Assembly: GCA_964525045.1 (NCBI GenBank)
Contig: CAZGFD010000031.1
Location: 1-42,491 of the forward strand
DNA: 42,491 nucleotides
Source: G020348185 sp964525045
GTDB taxonomy: Bacteria; Nitrospirota; Nitrospiria; Nitrospirales; UBA8639
Reading direction: 5' to 3'
The notes under the pieces are model-generated. The model was not told where the DNA came from. It ran no database searches and saw only the letters and a program-made list of their open reading frames with translations. Positions 17,050 through 26,544 of the stretch are shown piece after piece (positions within the stretch are counted from its first letter, which is position 1; each line of letters begins with the position of its first letter). Both the position numbers and the translations under genes were made by a program.

Positions 17050-18915
17050 TTACGAAAACGAATGCGAATGGGTTCTATCTTTTTGCGGGGCGGAATGGTG
17101 GTAGCCGTTCCTGGCATTGAGGGCGAGGTCGAGGTTGGAGGCGGCGGTGATGAGGCCGAAGTGCGTGAAGGCTTGCGGAAAGTTCCCCAATTGTTCGCCG
17201 GTATGGGACACTTCTTCGGCATACAATCGAAGATGATTGGCATAACTGAGCATTTTTTCGAAAATCAGCCTGGCTTCGGTCAGGCGACCGGCCCGTGTGA
17301 GGGCTTCAACCAGCCAGAAGGTACACATGCTAAAAGTCCCTTCTTCACTTTCCAGACCATCGGACGCGGCTTTGCCGACTTGATACCGGTAGACCAGACT
17401 GCCTAAAGCCAATTGCTCCAAGGTTCGATCGATGGTGGAAATCATGCGGGGATCCGTCGGTGACACAAAAAAGACGAGGGGCATGATCAGGTTCGAGGCA
17501 TCCAGGGCTTCACTGTCGTAATGTTGGACAAACGCGCCGATCTTTGGATTCCAGCCCCGTCGCATCACTTCGGTATAAACCCGATCGCGTTCGGTCATCC
17601 AGCGGGCCCGGTTGCCGGGATAGCCCCGCTTATCGGCGAGGCGGATTCCGCGGTCCAGGGCCACCCAACACATGACCTTTGAGTAGACAAAGTGGCGTCG
17701 ACCGCCGCGCACTTCCCAAATGCCCTCATCCGGTTGTTCCCAGTTGTCGCAGACATAGTCCAGGAGCCGGCACAAGTTGACCCAGAGGTCATAAGAAATC
17801 GGAAATCCGTGTTTATTATACAAGTACACGGCATCCATGAGTGCCCCGTAGGTGTCCAATTGAAGCTGACTTGAGGCGGCGTTGCCGATGCGAACGGGCC
17901 TGGAGCCCCGGTGTCCGTCCAAATGCAGTAAGTCTTCCTCCTCCAGGTCACGACGTCCGTCAATGCCATAGACAAGTTGCAGCGATCCATCGGGATTGAG
18001 GTCGTGACATCGTGCGTTTAACCAATCCATGAACCGGGCTGCCTCGGTCGTGAATCCCAATCGAAGGAGCCCGTATAAGGTGAACGCGGCATCACGGATC
18101 CAGGTATAGCGATAATCCCAATTCCGGGGTCCGCCGATATGTTCCGGAAGACTGGTAGTCGGAGAGGCGACAATGGCGCCGGTTGGGGCATAGGTCAGAA
18201 GTTTCAACGTCAGTGCTGACCGGTGCACCATTTCCCGCCAGCGGCCATCATATTGACAATGGCCCAGCCAGCGTTGCCAGAAAACTGAGGTCTGTTGGAA
18301 GGCTTCATCGCCGGTTCCCGGTGAGGCCAATAAATAGCTCTCATCGGGTGAATCAATGTACTCGATGACGAAGGTCAGGCTTTCTCCTTGCTTGACCGTG
18401 AATTCCTGAAAGGCCATCCCTTCACGGACTTTGAGCGTGAGAGGACTGGCGAGTCCTAAGGTGCTCGCGGCACTCCGAAAGATCACCCGCTTACGTTTGG
18501 TTTCGATCATATGAGGATCGCGTCCGTAATTAAACGCGGGAGCGCATTCAAGACGGAAGCGAACGTGGCCCCGGACGACGGAAACCATTCTCACGATTTG
18601 GTGGCGTCTGGGTCGATACCCGGGCTCATCTGATTCCACCGGCATAAAGTCGGTGAGCTCTCCGACCCCATCATGCTGAAGAAATCGTGTCAGCAGAATG
18701 TTCGTTTCAGGTAGGTACATTTGGCGGGTATTCCCTTCATCGACCGGCGCAATTTTAAAATGGCCACCGGTCTTGTGATCGAGAATCGCGCCAAATACAC
18801 TGGGGGAGTCAAATCGCGGAAGGCAACACCAATCAATGGATCCATTCAGTCCAACCAGGGCGATGGTATGGAGGTCACCGATAATTCCGTAATTGCCTAT
18901 CCCTTGGTAAGTCAT
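17050..18915 (-). CDS. GH15 glucoamylase/trehalase-like glycoside hydrolase
   Basis: A 621-residue protein with the bacterial GH15 plan. An N-terminal beta domain (GIGNYGIIGDLHTIALVGLNGSIDWCCLPRFDSPSVFGAIL) is followed by an (alpha/alpha)6 barrel. Active-site segments are GGPRNWDYRYTWIRDAAFTL (about 270-290) and the C-terminal GLESEEGTFSMCTFWLVEAL with the catalytic Glu. Members cleave alpha-glucosidic bonds in glycogen, maltooligosaccharides or trehalose in the cytoplasm; no signal peptide is present. The nearest glycan neighbours are on the opposite strand, so it is probably a separate carbohydrate-storage gene. No clear ribosome site precedes ATG 18915. Trehalase versus glucoamylase cannot be settled from motifs. 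Confidence 0.88.
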   Translation of the reverse strand: MTYQGIGNYGIIGDLHTIALVGLNGSIDWCCLPRFDSPSVFGAILDHKTGGHFKIAPVDEGNTRQMYLPETNILLTRFLQHDGVGELTDFMPVESDEPGYRPRRHQIVRMVSVVRGHVRFRLECAPAFNYGRDPHMIETKRKRVIFRSAASTLGLASPLTLKVREGMAFQEFTVKQGESLTFVIEYIDSPDESYLLASPGTGDEAFQQTSVFWQRWLGHCQYDGRWREMVHRSALTLKLLTYAPTGAIVASPTTSLPEHIGGPRNWDYRYTWIRDAAFTLYGLLRLGFTTEAARFMDWLNARCHDLNPDGSLQLVYGIDGRRDLEEEDLLHLDGHRGSRPVRIGNAASSQLQLDTYGALMDAVYLYNKHGFPISYDLWVNLCRLLDYVCDNWEQPDEGIWEVRGGRRHFVYSKVMCWVALDRGIRLADKRGYPGNRARWMTERDRVYTEVMRRGWNPKIGAFVQHYDSEALDASNLIMPLVFFVSPTDPRMISTIDRTLEQLALGSLVYRYQVGKAASDGLESEEGTFSMCTFWLVEALTRAGRLTEARLIFEKMLSYANHLRLYAEEVSHTGEQLGNFPQAFTHFGLITAASNLDLALNARNGYHHSAPQKDRTHSHSFS

Positions 18916-19575
18916 CGTAGATTAAACCACAATATACCAGTGATTGAACCTTATTACTATATCTTGTAGAAAAAAATTTTAGACCCCCAATTTACACTAT
19001 CCTCGGAACATGGTATGGGGTCACCGGAAAAGAGCGGGACTCGACCACAAGACAACCTTCTGAGCAAATCCAAACTCTGATCCAAGTGTGACAGGTTAAG
19101 GCATGAAAGGTATTCGAATTTTATCCAGAAATTTCTGAGGAAAACTTCTTCAAATTGAATTCGAATCCTTCAATTCGAATGTGCCAACTAAATGTTTGGA
19201 TTTTCACACGGGTTGACGTTCCGATAGGACTCTCGAATTTTTTCGAAAGGGTTAAAAAGTACAAAGCTGTGGGGCTCCACAGGTAGAGTATCCGTTCTAT
19301 GAAGTGGCCTAAATAACTCTTTCCACCTTTTTGGGTTAATGTTAAGATAAGGGCGGGGTAGGGGGTGCCTTTGGTACTTCAAGCAAACTTGACATCCTGA
19401 AATAGTGAATCCCATGGACCAGTCTCATAAAACTTCATCCACTCCTCTTTCCTAACCAAAGAATTTTATTGCGGAGATTTCCAGATTTTCCCCCGGTAGC
19501 ATTCCAAGTCCAGGCAAGACCCCCGATAGTCGGCTCCATGTGAATTGAGGCCATTCAGAGTTCTTCAATAGGAAA
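18916..19575. other. Divergent intergenic region between GH15 and GT cluster
   Basis: No gene seen. It contains several copies of the palindrome ATTCGAAT or close variants (about 19110-19240), which could be operator-like, but no consensus was identified. The minus-strand open frame at 19188-19415 has poor composition and no ribosome site. Promoters for both flanking genes should lie here but cannot be placed. Confidence 0.3.
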
Positions 19576-20805
19576 ATGGGATCTACTACACCACATTCCA
19601 ACCGAATCCTTGTCATTGCACCGGAACCGTTTTACACCGACCGGGGAACTCCCATTGCCGTCAGGCATGTGATTAAAGCTCTAACGGAATTTGGTTCTGA
19701 AGTCGACCTCCTCACGTACCCGATCGGCAAGGACATTGAGCTGCCTGGTCTTCGGATTTTTCGAATTCCCAACCTGTTTCATATAAAGAAGGTCCCCATT
19801 GGCTTCTCCGCTCGTAAGCTCCTTCTGAACTCAATTCTGATCCCTGCGATCTGGAATCGGCTTTCGCGTGAATCCTATTCTTTCATTCATGCCGTTGAGG
19901 AGGCTGCGTTTCCCGCCGTGGTTGTGGGGCGACGAATGAAGGTGCCTGTGGTGTATGATATGCAATCCTGCCTTCCCGAACAATTAAAAGACCATCCCAT
20001 CTTCCGTGGTTCTGCGGTTCAAAAGGGACTTCATCATTGCGAACGCTGGCTCATTCGAAATGCTGATCTGGTGGTCTGCAGTGTGGGTTTGGAGACATAT
20101 GTCCAAAAAGTGAATTCGACGACACCCGTCATGGAATGGTACTTCCCCGGCGAATTTGTCGAGGTTGAAGCCGAAGAGGTGAAGCGATTACGTGAAGATC
20201 TCATGATTGATCCTCACGCCCAGGTAGTGGTGTACGCCGGAAACTTTCAACCATATCAGGAATTGGATAAGCTTATTGAGGCCTCACGGAGGGTCCTCTC
20301 CTGTCTTCCAAACACTGTGTTTGTGCTCGTAGGTGGAAATGAGTCTGAGAGGTTGGCATTCTTGACTGAAACAAAAGGCCTTGGACAAGCCGGGTCCTTC
20401 AAATTGCTCCCTCCCATACCCAGGCCTGAAATTCCCAAATACCTGGCAATGGCGGATATTGTAGTTTCCCCGAGAGCGAAGGTCGGAAATCTCCCGCTCA
20501 AAATCTTTGATTACCTGGCGGCGGGGAAGCCGATCGTGGCTGTTGATTCTCCGACCATCAGGAAAGTGCTTGACGATAAACGGGCTGTCATCGTGAATCC
20601 ATTGGACAATGATTTGGGGGAAGCCATCACTTCGCTTCTTCAGGATCCGGGGCGATTGAAGCGACTCGGTGCCGCGGCACGGGCCTATGCCGAACAACAT
20701 TTGGGTTGGCAAGCTTTCATGTTGCTGGTTTCAGAACTCCATGCTCGGGTTCACCCGAATGGACGGGAAGCACAAGATTATCCCCTCGATAGCCATAGGG
20801 ATTAA
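19576..20805 (+). CDS. GT4 glycosyltransferase
   Basis: A 409-residue GT-B glycosyltransferase. ILVIAPEPFYTDRGTPIAVRHVIKAL is the acceptor-side N-terminus. VVVYAGNFQPYQELDKLIEA (about 215-234) opens the donor domain, and VSPRAKVGNLPLKIFDYLAAGKPIVAVDS carries the E-x7-E-type region in the altered form KIFDYLAAGKPIVA. GT4 enzymes transfer sugars from nucleotide donors in the cytoplasm, for surface or cell-wall glycans. First of four plus-strand glycosyltransferases with short gaps. TAGGAAAATG gives a close ribosome site. Confidence 0.85.
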   Translation: MGSTTPHSNRILVIAPEPFYTDRGTPIAVRHVIKALTEFGSEVDLLTYPIGKDIELPGLRIFRIPNLFHIKKVPIGFSARKLLLNSILIPAIWNRLSRESYSFIHAVEEAAFPAVVVGRRMKVPVVYDMQSCLPEQLKDHPIFRGSAVQKGLHHCERWLIRNADLVVCSVGLETYVQKVNSTTPVMEWYFPGEFVEVEAEEVKRLREDLMIDPHAQVVVYAGNFQPYQELDKLIEASRRVLSCLPNTVFVLVGGNESERLAFLTETKGLGQAGSFKLLPPIPRPEIPKYLAMADIVVSPRAKVGNLPLKIFDYLAAGKPIVAVDSPTIRKVLDDKRAVIVNPLDNDLGEAITSLLQDPGRLKRLGAAARAYAEQHLGWQAFMLLVSELHARVHPNGREAQDYPLDSHRD

Positions 20806-20834
20806 GAAAATATATTCAGGGCCATCTTTCTCTC

Positions 20835-21797
20835 ATGAAAAAGGAATTGTCCCAGTTTCCGCTTGTGTCGGTCATCATTCCCGCCCGGAATGAGGAGTCA
20901 CTAATTGGGACCGTTGTACGAAACGTTCTTCGACAATGTCCTGCCGGTGGGGACGTTGAGGTAATCGTGGTCGATGATAGCTCAAGTGATCGAACAGCTC
21001 TCGAGGCCCAAAATGCCGGAGCCACGGTTTTGGATCTGTCAACAGAAGGCAAACGCGGCAACCCCGCTGCCGCCCGTAATCGTGGTGTACGCTTGGCAAA
21101 AGGAGACCCGCTTGTATTCCTTGACGCCGATTGTGTGCCATTAGATGGTTGGTTGAAAGCCCTCCTTTCGGCTCACCAGGCCGGGGAAGTCATTGTTGGA
21201 GGGGCCTTGGAACTCCCGACGGGACTGTCCTTCACTGCCCGTTGTGATTATTACTGCGGTTGGTACCTTGTCCACCCGAAACGTCGTGCCGGACCGGTGC
21301 CCAATCATCCTCCCCCAAACCTGAGTGTACGGCGGGCAGCCTTCCTCAGGACGACAGGGTTCACCGAACAACCGCCACTCAATGAAGAGCGAACGTGGCA
21401 GGCAGAGCTCCGGCGTGAGGGACATCATATTTATTTTGAGCCCGGGGCGGTGGTGTACCATTATAACCACCCTGGCTTTCGAAATTTATTAATCCGAAAT
21501 TACCGATGGGCCTATACCGCGATTGAAAGTAAGGCAACCACAGGGAGTGCACGTCTTTCATGGTTATACCGCTATCCACGCCTACTCATGGTTTCGAGTG
21601 TGCCGCTGGTATTTGTCCATACCCTGTTTATCGTCAGTTGCTGGATGCGTGCGGGGGTATTTGAGCCCGTCCTGATGCTTCCTGCGATTCTTGCCTCCCG
21701 CGTGGCCTATATGGCGGGGATGGTTGTCGGGGGTATAGAATGGCTCCGGCGAGGAAAAGGTGTTCGGCAAGTCGAGATGTCCAAGGATAGATCCTAG
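20835..21797 (+). CDS. GT2 glycosyltransferase with C-terminal membrane helices
   Basis: A 320-residue family-2 glycosyltransferase. VSVIIPARNEESLIGTVVRNVL, VEVIVVDDSSSDRTALEAQ, NPAAARNRGVRLAKGDPLVFLDADCVPLDGW (the DxD motif is DAD) and the acceptor segment NEERTWQAELRREGHHIYF are all present. Two hydrophobic stretches follow near residues 248-300 (LLMVSSVPLVFVHTLFIVSCW and LMLPAILASRVAYMAGMVVGG), so it is probably membrane-anchored and acts on a lipid-linked acceptor. It lies 29 bp after the GT4 gene, and its end overlaps the possible GTG start of the next gene. Confidence 0.88.
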   Translation: MKKELSQFPLVSVIIPARNEESLIGTVVRNVLRQCPAGGDVEVIVVDDSSSDRTALEAQNAGATVLDLSTEGKRGNPAAARNRGVRLAKGDPLVFLDADCVPLDGWLKALLSAHQAGEVIVGGALELPTGLSFTARCDYYCGWYLVHPKRRAGPVPNHPPPNLSVRRAAFLRTTGFTEQPPLNEERTWQAELRREGHHIYFEPGAVVYHYNHPGFRNLLIRNYRWAYTAIESKATTGSARLSWLYRYPRLLMVSSVPLVFVHTLFIVSCWMRAGVFEPVLMLPAILASRVAYMAGMVVGGIEWLRRGKGVRQVEMSKDRS

Positions 21798-21804
21798 GCA
21801 GATT

Positions 21805-22875
21805 ATGGATGACGATTCTTCAGTAAAACGTCTTGATGAAAATGATTCCAGACTGAAGCCTTTGCCAAGTATCTGTGTGGTCATTTGTACCCGTGATCGT
21901 CCGCGACAACTCAGGAGAACACTTCAATCGCTTCAGAAGCAGACACAACGGCCTGAAGAGATCCTGGTTGTAGACAACGCTCCTAGTGACGAACAATCGA
22001 AGGCCCTTGTCACAGAAGAGTTTTCCGGAATTCGATATGTGATCGAGCCTGTTCAGGGGTTGGACTTTGCCCGAAACCGGGCTCTTGCAGAGACCTCTAA
22101 GGACATCGTCGCATTTATTGATGATGATGCCGTTGCGGAACCTTGTTGGGTAGAACACATCCAGAAAATGTTCTTTCAATACCCCAGGGCTGGAGTCTGT
22201 ACCGGGCAGGTTGTCCCTCTCGCCCTTGATACACCGGGTCAGATTCTGTTTGAAAACAATGGCGGCCTCATGGCCAGTCATCAGGTTCTGATCCGGATTC
22301 CGACGGAGGTTTCCCATCACGGGTGGAAGTGGCGATTTATGCCTACGCTGGCTTGGGCTATCAGTTTAGGGGTTGGATGCAATCTTGCTCTTCGCCGTCA
22401 CCTGGCTCTTCAAATTGGTGGTTTCGATGAAGCGCTTGACTTGGGAGCGGCAATGCCAGGGGGAGGTGATCATGATATGGTATGGCGGATATTAGACGCT
22501 GGAGCGGAGGTGATTTATCAGCCGCTAGCCAGAGTCCATCATGAGCATCGGCGGGACATGACGGCCGTTCATGAACAAATTATCGGCCATCAGATTGGTT
22601 GTATTGCATTTCTCACCAAAGCTGTCCGGTTTTCCCGTGGCTCCAAGCGACTTGAGGCAGTGGCTTTTTTAAGTTGGCGTCTGGTGAAACCTGGTGTGCG
22701 ACTTTTTCGGCGGGCATTTGGCCGCGATTCGCTTCCTTTTTCTTTTTTGCTGCGCATATGGTGGCACTGTTGGCGCAGCCTTGGGATGTATTCGACCGCC
22801 AAAGAAATTGCCTATCAGCGTGCCAGTCATGGTCGGATGTCGAATTGTCCGTCAATCTCAAAGTTTTCAAAGTAA
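21805..22875 (+). CDS. GT2 glycosyltransferase, paralogue 1
   Basis: SICVVICTRDRPRQLRRTL, ILVVDNAPSDEQSK, GLDFARNRALAE and IVAFIDDDAVAEPCWVEHI carry the nucleotide-binding start and DDD acidic triad of GT2 enzymes, and PGGGDHDMVWRILDAGAEVIYQP is the acceptor side (ED-like) segment. It may cover a rhamnosyl- or other sugar transferase. The open frame reaches GTG 21760 inside the preceding gene, but ATG 21805 lies past that gene's stop and just before the first beta strand. It shares the same motif order as the next gene (22921-24165), including the N-A-P-S-D and P-G-G-G-D strings, so the two are paralogues from a local duplication. Confidence 0.87.
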   Translation: MDDDSSVKRLDENDSRLKPLPSICVVICTRDRPRQLRRTLQSLQKQTQRPEEILVVDNAPSDEQSKALVTEEFSGIRYVIEPVQGLDFARNRALAETSKDIVAFIDDDAVAEPCWVEHIQKMFFQYPRAGVCTGQVVPLALDTPGQILFENNGGLMASHQVLIRIPTEVSHHGWKWRFMPTLAWAISLGVGCNLALRRHLALQIGGFDEALDLGAAMPGGGDHDMVWRILDAGAEVIYQPLARVHHEHRRDMTAVHEQIIGHQIGCIAFLTKAVRFSRGSKRLEAVAFLSWRLVKPGVRLFRRAFGRDSLPFSFLLRIWWHCWRSLGMYSTAKEIAYQRASHGRMSNCPSISKFSK

Positions 22876-22920
22876 CCAAAATAATGCGAGGCTCCATCTA
22901 TAGTCCCAAGTGACCTGTCG

Positions 22921-24165
22921 ATGTTCTATCCTATTTACGATATAGATATGACGAAGCCTTTGCCGCCTTTCTCCGTTTCTGATGAGGATACCGGCGTCGC
23001 AGTGCTTTTGCGCAAGGATGGGAAACCTAAAGATTTTCTCATGGTAGCCTTGCCTGACAATCGTGAACTCAAACTCAAGCAGCTCACCCAAAAAATTGGT
23101 GAGATAGCAAAGCTGAACTCATCGGAAGAATCCAGGAAGGATGATCAGAGGTCTCTTCTTGAGCCCCTCCAATTTCCATCCTTGACGATTGTAATCAGTA
23201 CCAGGGATCGCCCTCATTATCTTGCTCGATGCCTCGATTCATTGATGAAGATGATGGCTCATTCTCATTCGGTCAACAGTTTTATTGAATTTTTAGTCAT
23301 CGATAACGCACCTTCAGACAATCGAACCCGAGAGGTGGTTTCGTCATTTTCTGAGGTGCGGTACGTCTGTGAACCGATGCCCGGAGTGAACTCCGCCCGG
23401 AATCGGGCCCTAAACGAGGCTAGAGGCCAACTCCTGGCCTATCTGGATGACGATGTCGTCGTTGACCTTGGTTGGCTGTCCGGTCTCGTGGACGCATGGT
23501 CTGAGAATCCCACGGCGGCCGCATTTACCGGACAGGTGTTGCCCTATGAGTTGGTTTCCAACGCGCAAGTGATTTTCGAAAAGCGAGGTGGGTTCCGTCA
23601 GGGATTTAAAAAAATATGCTATAGCCAAAAATTAGAGGGCCAATCCTGGTCCCCTTTGAAATCATGGACGTTCGGAGTGAGTGCCAATATGGCGATTCAA
23701 AAGGATATTCTTCAAAAACTCGGCGGTTTTGATGAGGTGCTGGGCCCGGGAACCCTTCCTGGTGGGGGCGATGATCTCGATATTTTCTATCGAGTCATTC
23801 GTGCTGGCTACTCGTTACAATATGCGCCCGATTACCTTGTATTTCACCAACATCGACGGCAAAAGAAAGACTTGCGTACCCAGTATTGGACCTGGGGCAT
23901 GGGTCTCATGACATTCCTGGGAAAATCGTACCGTACCGATCCGACTTATCGCATCAAAATAATAAAAATAATGATGTGGTGGTTTGCAAAGCAACTATGG
24001 CAATGGCCAAAGAGCATTTTGGGCCGTCATGCCCTTCCTCCTACGATGATTCTGGCCGAACTATGGGGTGGAATCCAGGGGATATTGGGAGGATATTCCC
24101 GCTCAAAAAGAAAAATTAAAAAAATTCAAGCTCAATTGATCCTTTCAACAAACAAGAATTCATAA
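22921..24165 (+). CDS. GT2 glycosyltransferase, paralogue 2
   Basis: A 414-residue relative of the upstream gene with about 85 extra N-terminal residues (no motif recognised). Motifs: SLTIVISTRDRPHYLARCL, FLVIDNAPSDNRTREVV, NSARNRALNEARGQLLAYLDDDVVVDLGW, then LGGFDEVLGPGTLPGGGDDLDIFYRVIRAGY. Two or more basic-flanked hydrophobic stretches occur near the end. The N-terminal extension ends in a charged helix (KLKQLTQKIGEIAKLN) that may bind a partner. Start ATG 22921 has no clear ribosome site; ATG 22948 is possible. Last gene of the four-gene GT run. Confidence 0.85.
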   Translation: MFYPIYDIDMTKPLPPFSVSDEDTGVAVLLRKDGKPKDFLMVALPDNRELKLKQLTQKIGEIAKLNSSEESRKDDQRSLLEPLQFPSLTIVISTRDRPHYLARCLDSLMKMMAHSHSVNSFIEFLVIDNAPSDNRTREVVSSFSEVRYVCEPMPGVNSARNRALNEARGQLLAYLDDDVVVDLGWLSGLVDAWSENPTAAAFTGQVLPYELVSNAQVIFEKRGGFRQGFKKICYSQKLEGQSWSPLKSWTFGVSANMAIQKDILQKLGGFDEVLGPGTLPGGGDDLDIFYRVIRAGYSLQYAPDYLVFHQHRRQKKDLRTQYWTWGMGLMTFLGKSYRTDPTYRIKIIKIMMWWFAKQLWQWPKSILGRHALPPTMILAELWGGIQGILGGYSRSKRKIKKIQAQLILSTNKNS

Positions 24166-24441
24166 TCGCGTTCAGGGTCTGTGACTTAGGCCATCTTAGT
24201 CATGTCACCCACAATCGTACTTTCCTGAGAGTCAAAGATTCTTTTTATAGGGTAAGGGTAAAAAAAGAAGAGGGGCTAGGATTTTTCGTACCCGCCCCAA
24301 AAGGAATCTTTCTAGAGAGAGGAAGGATACGATTTAGTAAAGAATATTTCTCCCTGTTCGGAATGTCGTGAACGCCCCGGTAAATCTTGGGTTGACGTCG
24401 CAACTGACATGGCCATTCCGGAGACCGTATAATTTCCTACC
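24166..24441. other. Gap before amgK
   Basis: No gene seen. An AT-rich run (TTTTTATAGGGTAAGG, about 24241) and short purine-rich stretches are present. No clear promoter or terminator could be identified. Confidence 0.3.
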
Positions 24442-25557
24442 ATGGAGAAAAAAGGCAAACCGTCCGGACCAACTCCCGATCCCATTCTCATTTTTGAGAC
24501 TCTGCAGACCCAACTCCCATTTACCTCAAGGCTTCAGCGTTGTTCCCCATTAGCGGGAGATGCCTCGAATCGGCGATACTTTCGCTTGCACCTCCTCGAG
24601 AGCCCTGTCTCATCCATCATTCTCATGCAGTTGGCGAATCCCGAGGAATTTAAAGCGTCAGAAGAAGCGGTCGGTGAGCCCTCTGCTGACATCTCGGATC
24701 TTCCCTTTGTGAATGTTCTCAGCCACCTTCGCCATGTTGGGATTTCCGTCCCGGCTTTGTATTACTACGATGAGTCCGCGGGCTTTTTATATCTTGAGGA
24801 TTTTGGAGATGTCACATTAGTTGAGGCCTGCGCAAACGCCGGGAAAGCAAAAATGGAACGTTTATATGTCCAAGCGATAGATCAGCTGGTCGAGATGCAT
24901 AACCGCGCCACCATTCCCCGTAACGCCTCTTGCATAGCCTTTCATCGCCAGTTTAATGACTCCCTCCTCATGTGGGAGTTCGAGCATTTTTTGGAATATG
25001 GAATCACCGCTCGCCGGGGAACGCCCATGCGAGAGAAGGACGAATATGCTGTCCGGGAAGAATTTCAGAAAATCGCTAAGTGGATGGCGACGCAGCCTCA
25101 GGTGTTTACTCATCGCGATTACCATTCCCGGAACCTCATGGTCAACGAGGGGCAGTTAGGCGTGATTGACTTTCAAGACGCCTTGATGGGACCCGCGACG
25201 TATGACTTAGCCTCCTTGCTGCGAGATTCGTATGTTGAACTTGAAGAAGACCTGATTGACCGATTGATTGACCGATATATTGAAGGCCTGTCAAAAGGCT
25301 TGGAGACCACGAGACAAAACCAAATGTTGTTGACGGATCGGTCCGCATTTCGGCGGCTTTTTGATTTTACGAGCATTCAACGAAACCTGAAAGCTGCAGG
25401 CCGGTTTGTGTATATTGATCAAGTAAAATCCAATCCCAATTTCCTCGCTGATATCCCTCGAACCTTACGCTATGTTAGAAGAAATCTTGAAAAATACCCT
25501 GAGCTTCAAACCCTTCGAACCCATCTCACACCCTACATACCTGAATGGCAGGAATGA
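24442..25557 (+). CDS. amgK: Anomeric MurNAc/GlcNAc kinase AmgK
   Basis: A 371-residue APH-fold kinase. SPLAGDASNRRYFRL (about 35-49) is the N-terminal nucleotide loop of this branch, EDFGD (about 119-123) the hinge, HRDYHSRNLMV (about 224-234; Asp226, Asn231) the catalytic loop and GVIDFQDALMGP (about 240-251; Asp243) the metal site. AmgK phosphorylates the anomeric position of MurNAc/GlcNAc freed from recycled peptidoglycan. Adjacent MurU then makes UDP-MurNAc, bypassing de novo synthesis and reducing fosfomycin dependence in characterised species. The pairing with a nucleotidyltransferase strongly supports the name. The ATG is the first in frame; no clear ribosome site. Confidence 0.88.
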   Translation: MEKKGKPSGPTPDPILIFETLQTQLPFTSRLQRCSPLAGDASNRRYFRLHLLESPVSSIILMQLANPEEFKASEEAVGEPSADISDLPFVNVLSHLRHVGISVPALYYYDESAGFLYLEDFGDVTLVEACANAGKAKMERLYVQAIDQLVEMHNRATIPRNASCIAFHRQFNDSLLMWEFEHFLEYGITARRGTPMREKDEYAVREEFQKIAKWMATQPQVFTHRDYHSRNLMVNEGQLGVIDFQDALMGPATYDLASLLRDSYVELEEDLIDRLIDRYIEGLSKGLETTRQNQMLLTDRSAFRRLFDFTSIQRNLKAAGRFVYIDQVKSNPNFLADIPRTLRYVRRNLEKYPELQTLRTHLTPYIPEWQE

Positions 25558-25561
25558 AAGA

Positions 25562-25719
25562 AGTTTCAGGTTTGGGGTTTCAAGTTTCAGGTGGAAAAGA
25601 TAGAAAGGATTCTATAATGGGAACTCGCAAGTCAGTTCGTATATTTATTTTTTAAGGTCATTCGGTGAGGCTAGAAGAAATAGTTTTTTCTTGGAACTTG
25701 AAACTTGAAACCTGAAACT
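25562..25719. repeat. Inverted repeat of the GTTTCAAGTTTCAGG family
   Basis: The left arm (25562-25592) contains AGTTTCAGGTTT and TTTCAAGTTTCAGGT. The right arm (25695-25719) has AAACTTGAAA and AAACCTGAAACT in complementary order. Arms enclose about 100 bp. The spacer has no gene. A similar repeat occurs at 37661-37750. This is a dispersed intergenic element between amgK and murU; its role is unknown. Confidence 0.75.
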
Positions 25720-25780
25720 CCAACCTCAGAAATATGATGATTGTCAGAATTTTGGATTATCACGAAATAGGTGCCGACCC

Positions 25781-26533
25781 ATGAAAGCCATGATTCTGGC
25801 TGCCGGCCTCGGCACCCGGCTGCGGCCTCGGACGGAGACGATTCCTAAACCGCTTCTGCCTGTGGGAGGCATTCCGCTGATTGTGTGGAATTTGTCATTG
25901 CTCCGTCAGCATGGCATCAAGGATGTCATGATTAATCTCTACCACTTGGGTCATATGATTGAGCGCACATTGGGGGACGGGTCTCAGTGGGGAATGCGAA
26001 TTCAATATTCGGTTGAGCCGATCATTTTAGGAACGGGCGGTGGCATCAAGGCTGTTGAGTCGTTTTTTGAGGGAGACCCCTTTCTTGTGATGAATGGAGA
26101 TACCTTGATTGAATTGAACCTGACAGAGCTTCTGGAACGACATCGGAGTCGAGGTGGAATGGCTACCATGGTGTTGCGGGAAGATCCTGAGGTCGAGCGC
26201 TGGGGGGTGGTTGAAACGACTCGTGACCATCGAGTGTTAACCATTCTTGGTCGGGGCCGAAAGTCTCTTCCATCTAATGCCCCGACGTTCCGCTATATGT
26301 TCGCCGGCGCTCATGTGATTCATCCTCGGCTGGTTCGACATTGCCTTCCAGGAGAGCCATCTTCAATCATTGATGCCTATGTGGCCGAACTCGAATATGG
26401 TGGCATGATCCAGGGATTTATCGCGAAGGGGTATTGGTCGGATATTGGGACTGAAGAGCGTTTGGCGCAAGCGCATCGGGATGTGGAAGCCGGACTCATT
26501 TCCCTGCCCTCTGTAGAAATGGTATCGGAGTGA
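25781..26533 (+). CDS. murU: MurNAc-1-phosphate uridylyltransferase MurU
   Basis: A 250-residue sugar nucleotidyltransferase. MKAMILAAGLGTRLRPRTET then PKPLLPVGG form the nucleotide-binding start, LGTGGGIKAVE and PFLVMNGDTLIEL give the metal-binding segments, and GYWSDIGTEERLAQAH is the usual C-terminal GxWxDIGTP-type motif. The size and the lack of the larger C-terminal beta-helix seen in GlmU or ManC fit MurU. It acts in the cytoplasm on the product of AmgK. It lies 223 bp after amgK, with the inverted repeat in between, and 11 bp before a GGDEF gene, so those may share a transcript. Confidence 0.87.
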   Translation: MKAMILAAGLGTRLRPRTETIPKPLLPVGGIPLIVWNLSLLRQHGIKDVMINLYHLGHMIERTLGDGSQWGMRIQYSVEPIILGTGGGIKAVESFFEGDPFLVMNGDTLIELNLTELLERHRSRGGMATMVLREDPEVERWGVVETTRDHRVLTILGRGRKSLPSNAPTFRYMFAGAHVIHPRLVRHCLPGEPSSIIDAYVAELEYGGMIQGFIAKGYWSDIGTEERLAQAHRDVEAGLISLPSVEMVSE

Positions 26534-26544
26534 CGATATAGGAA

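Noticed and set aside
19188..19415. Minus-strand open frame of 75 residues between GH15 and GT4
   Set aside because: No ribosome site and atypical composition; treated as intergenic.
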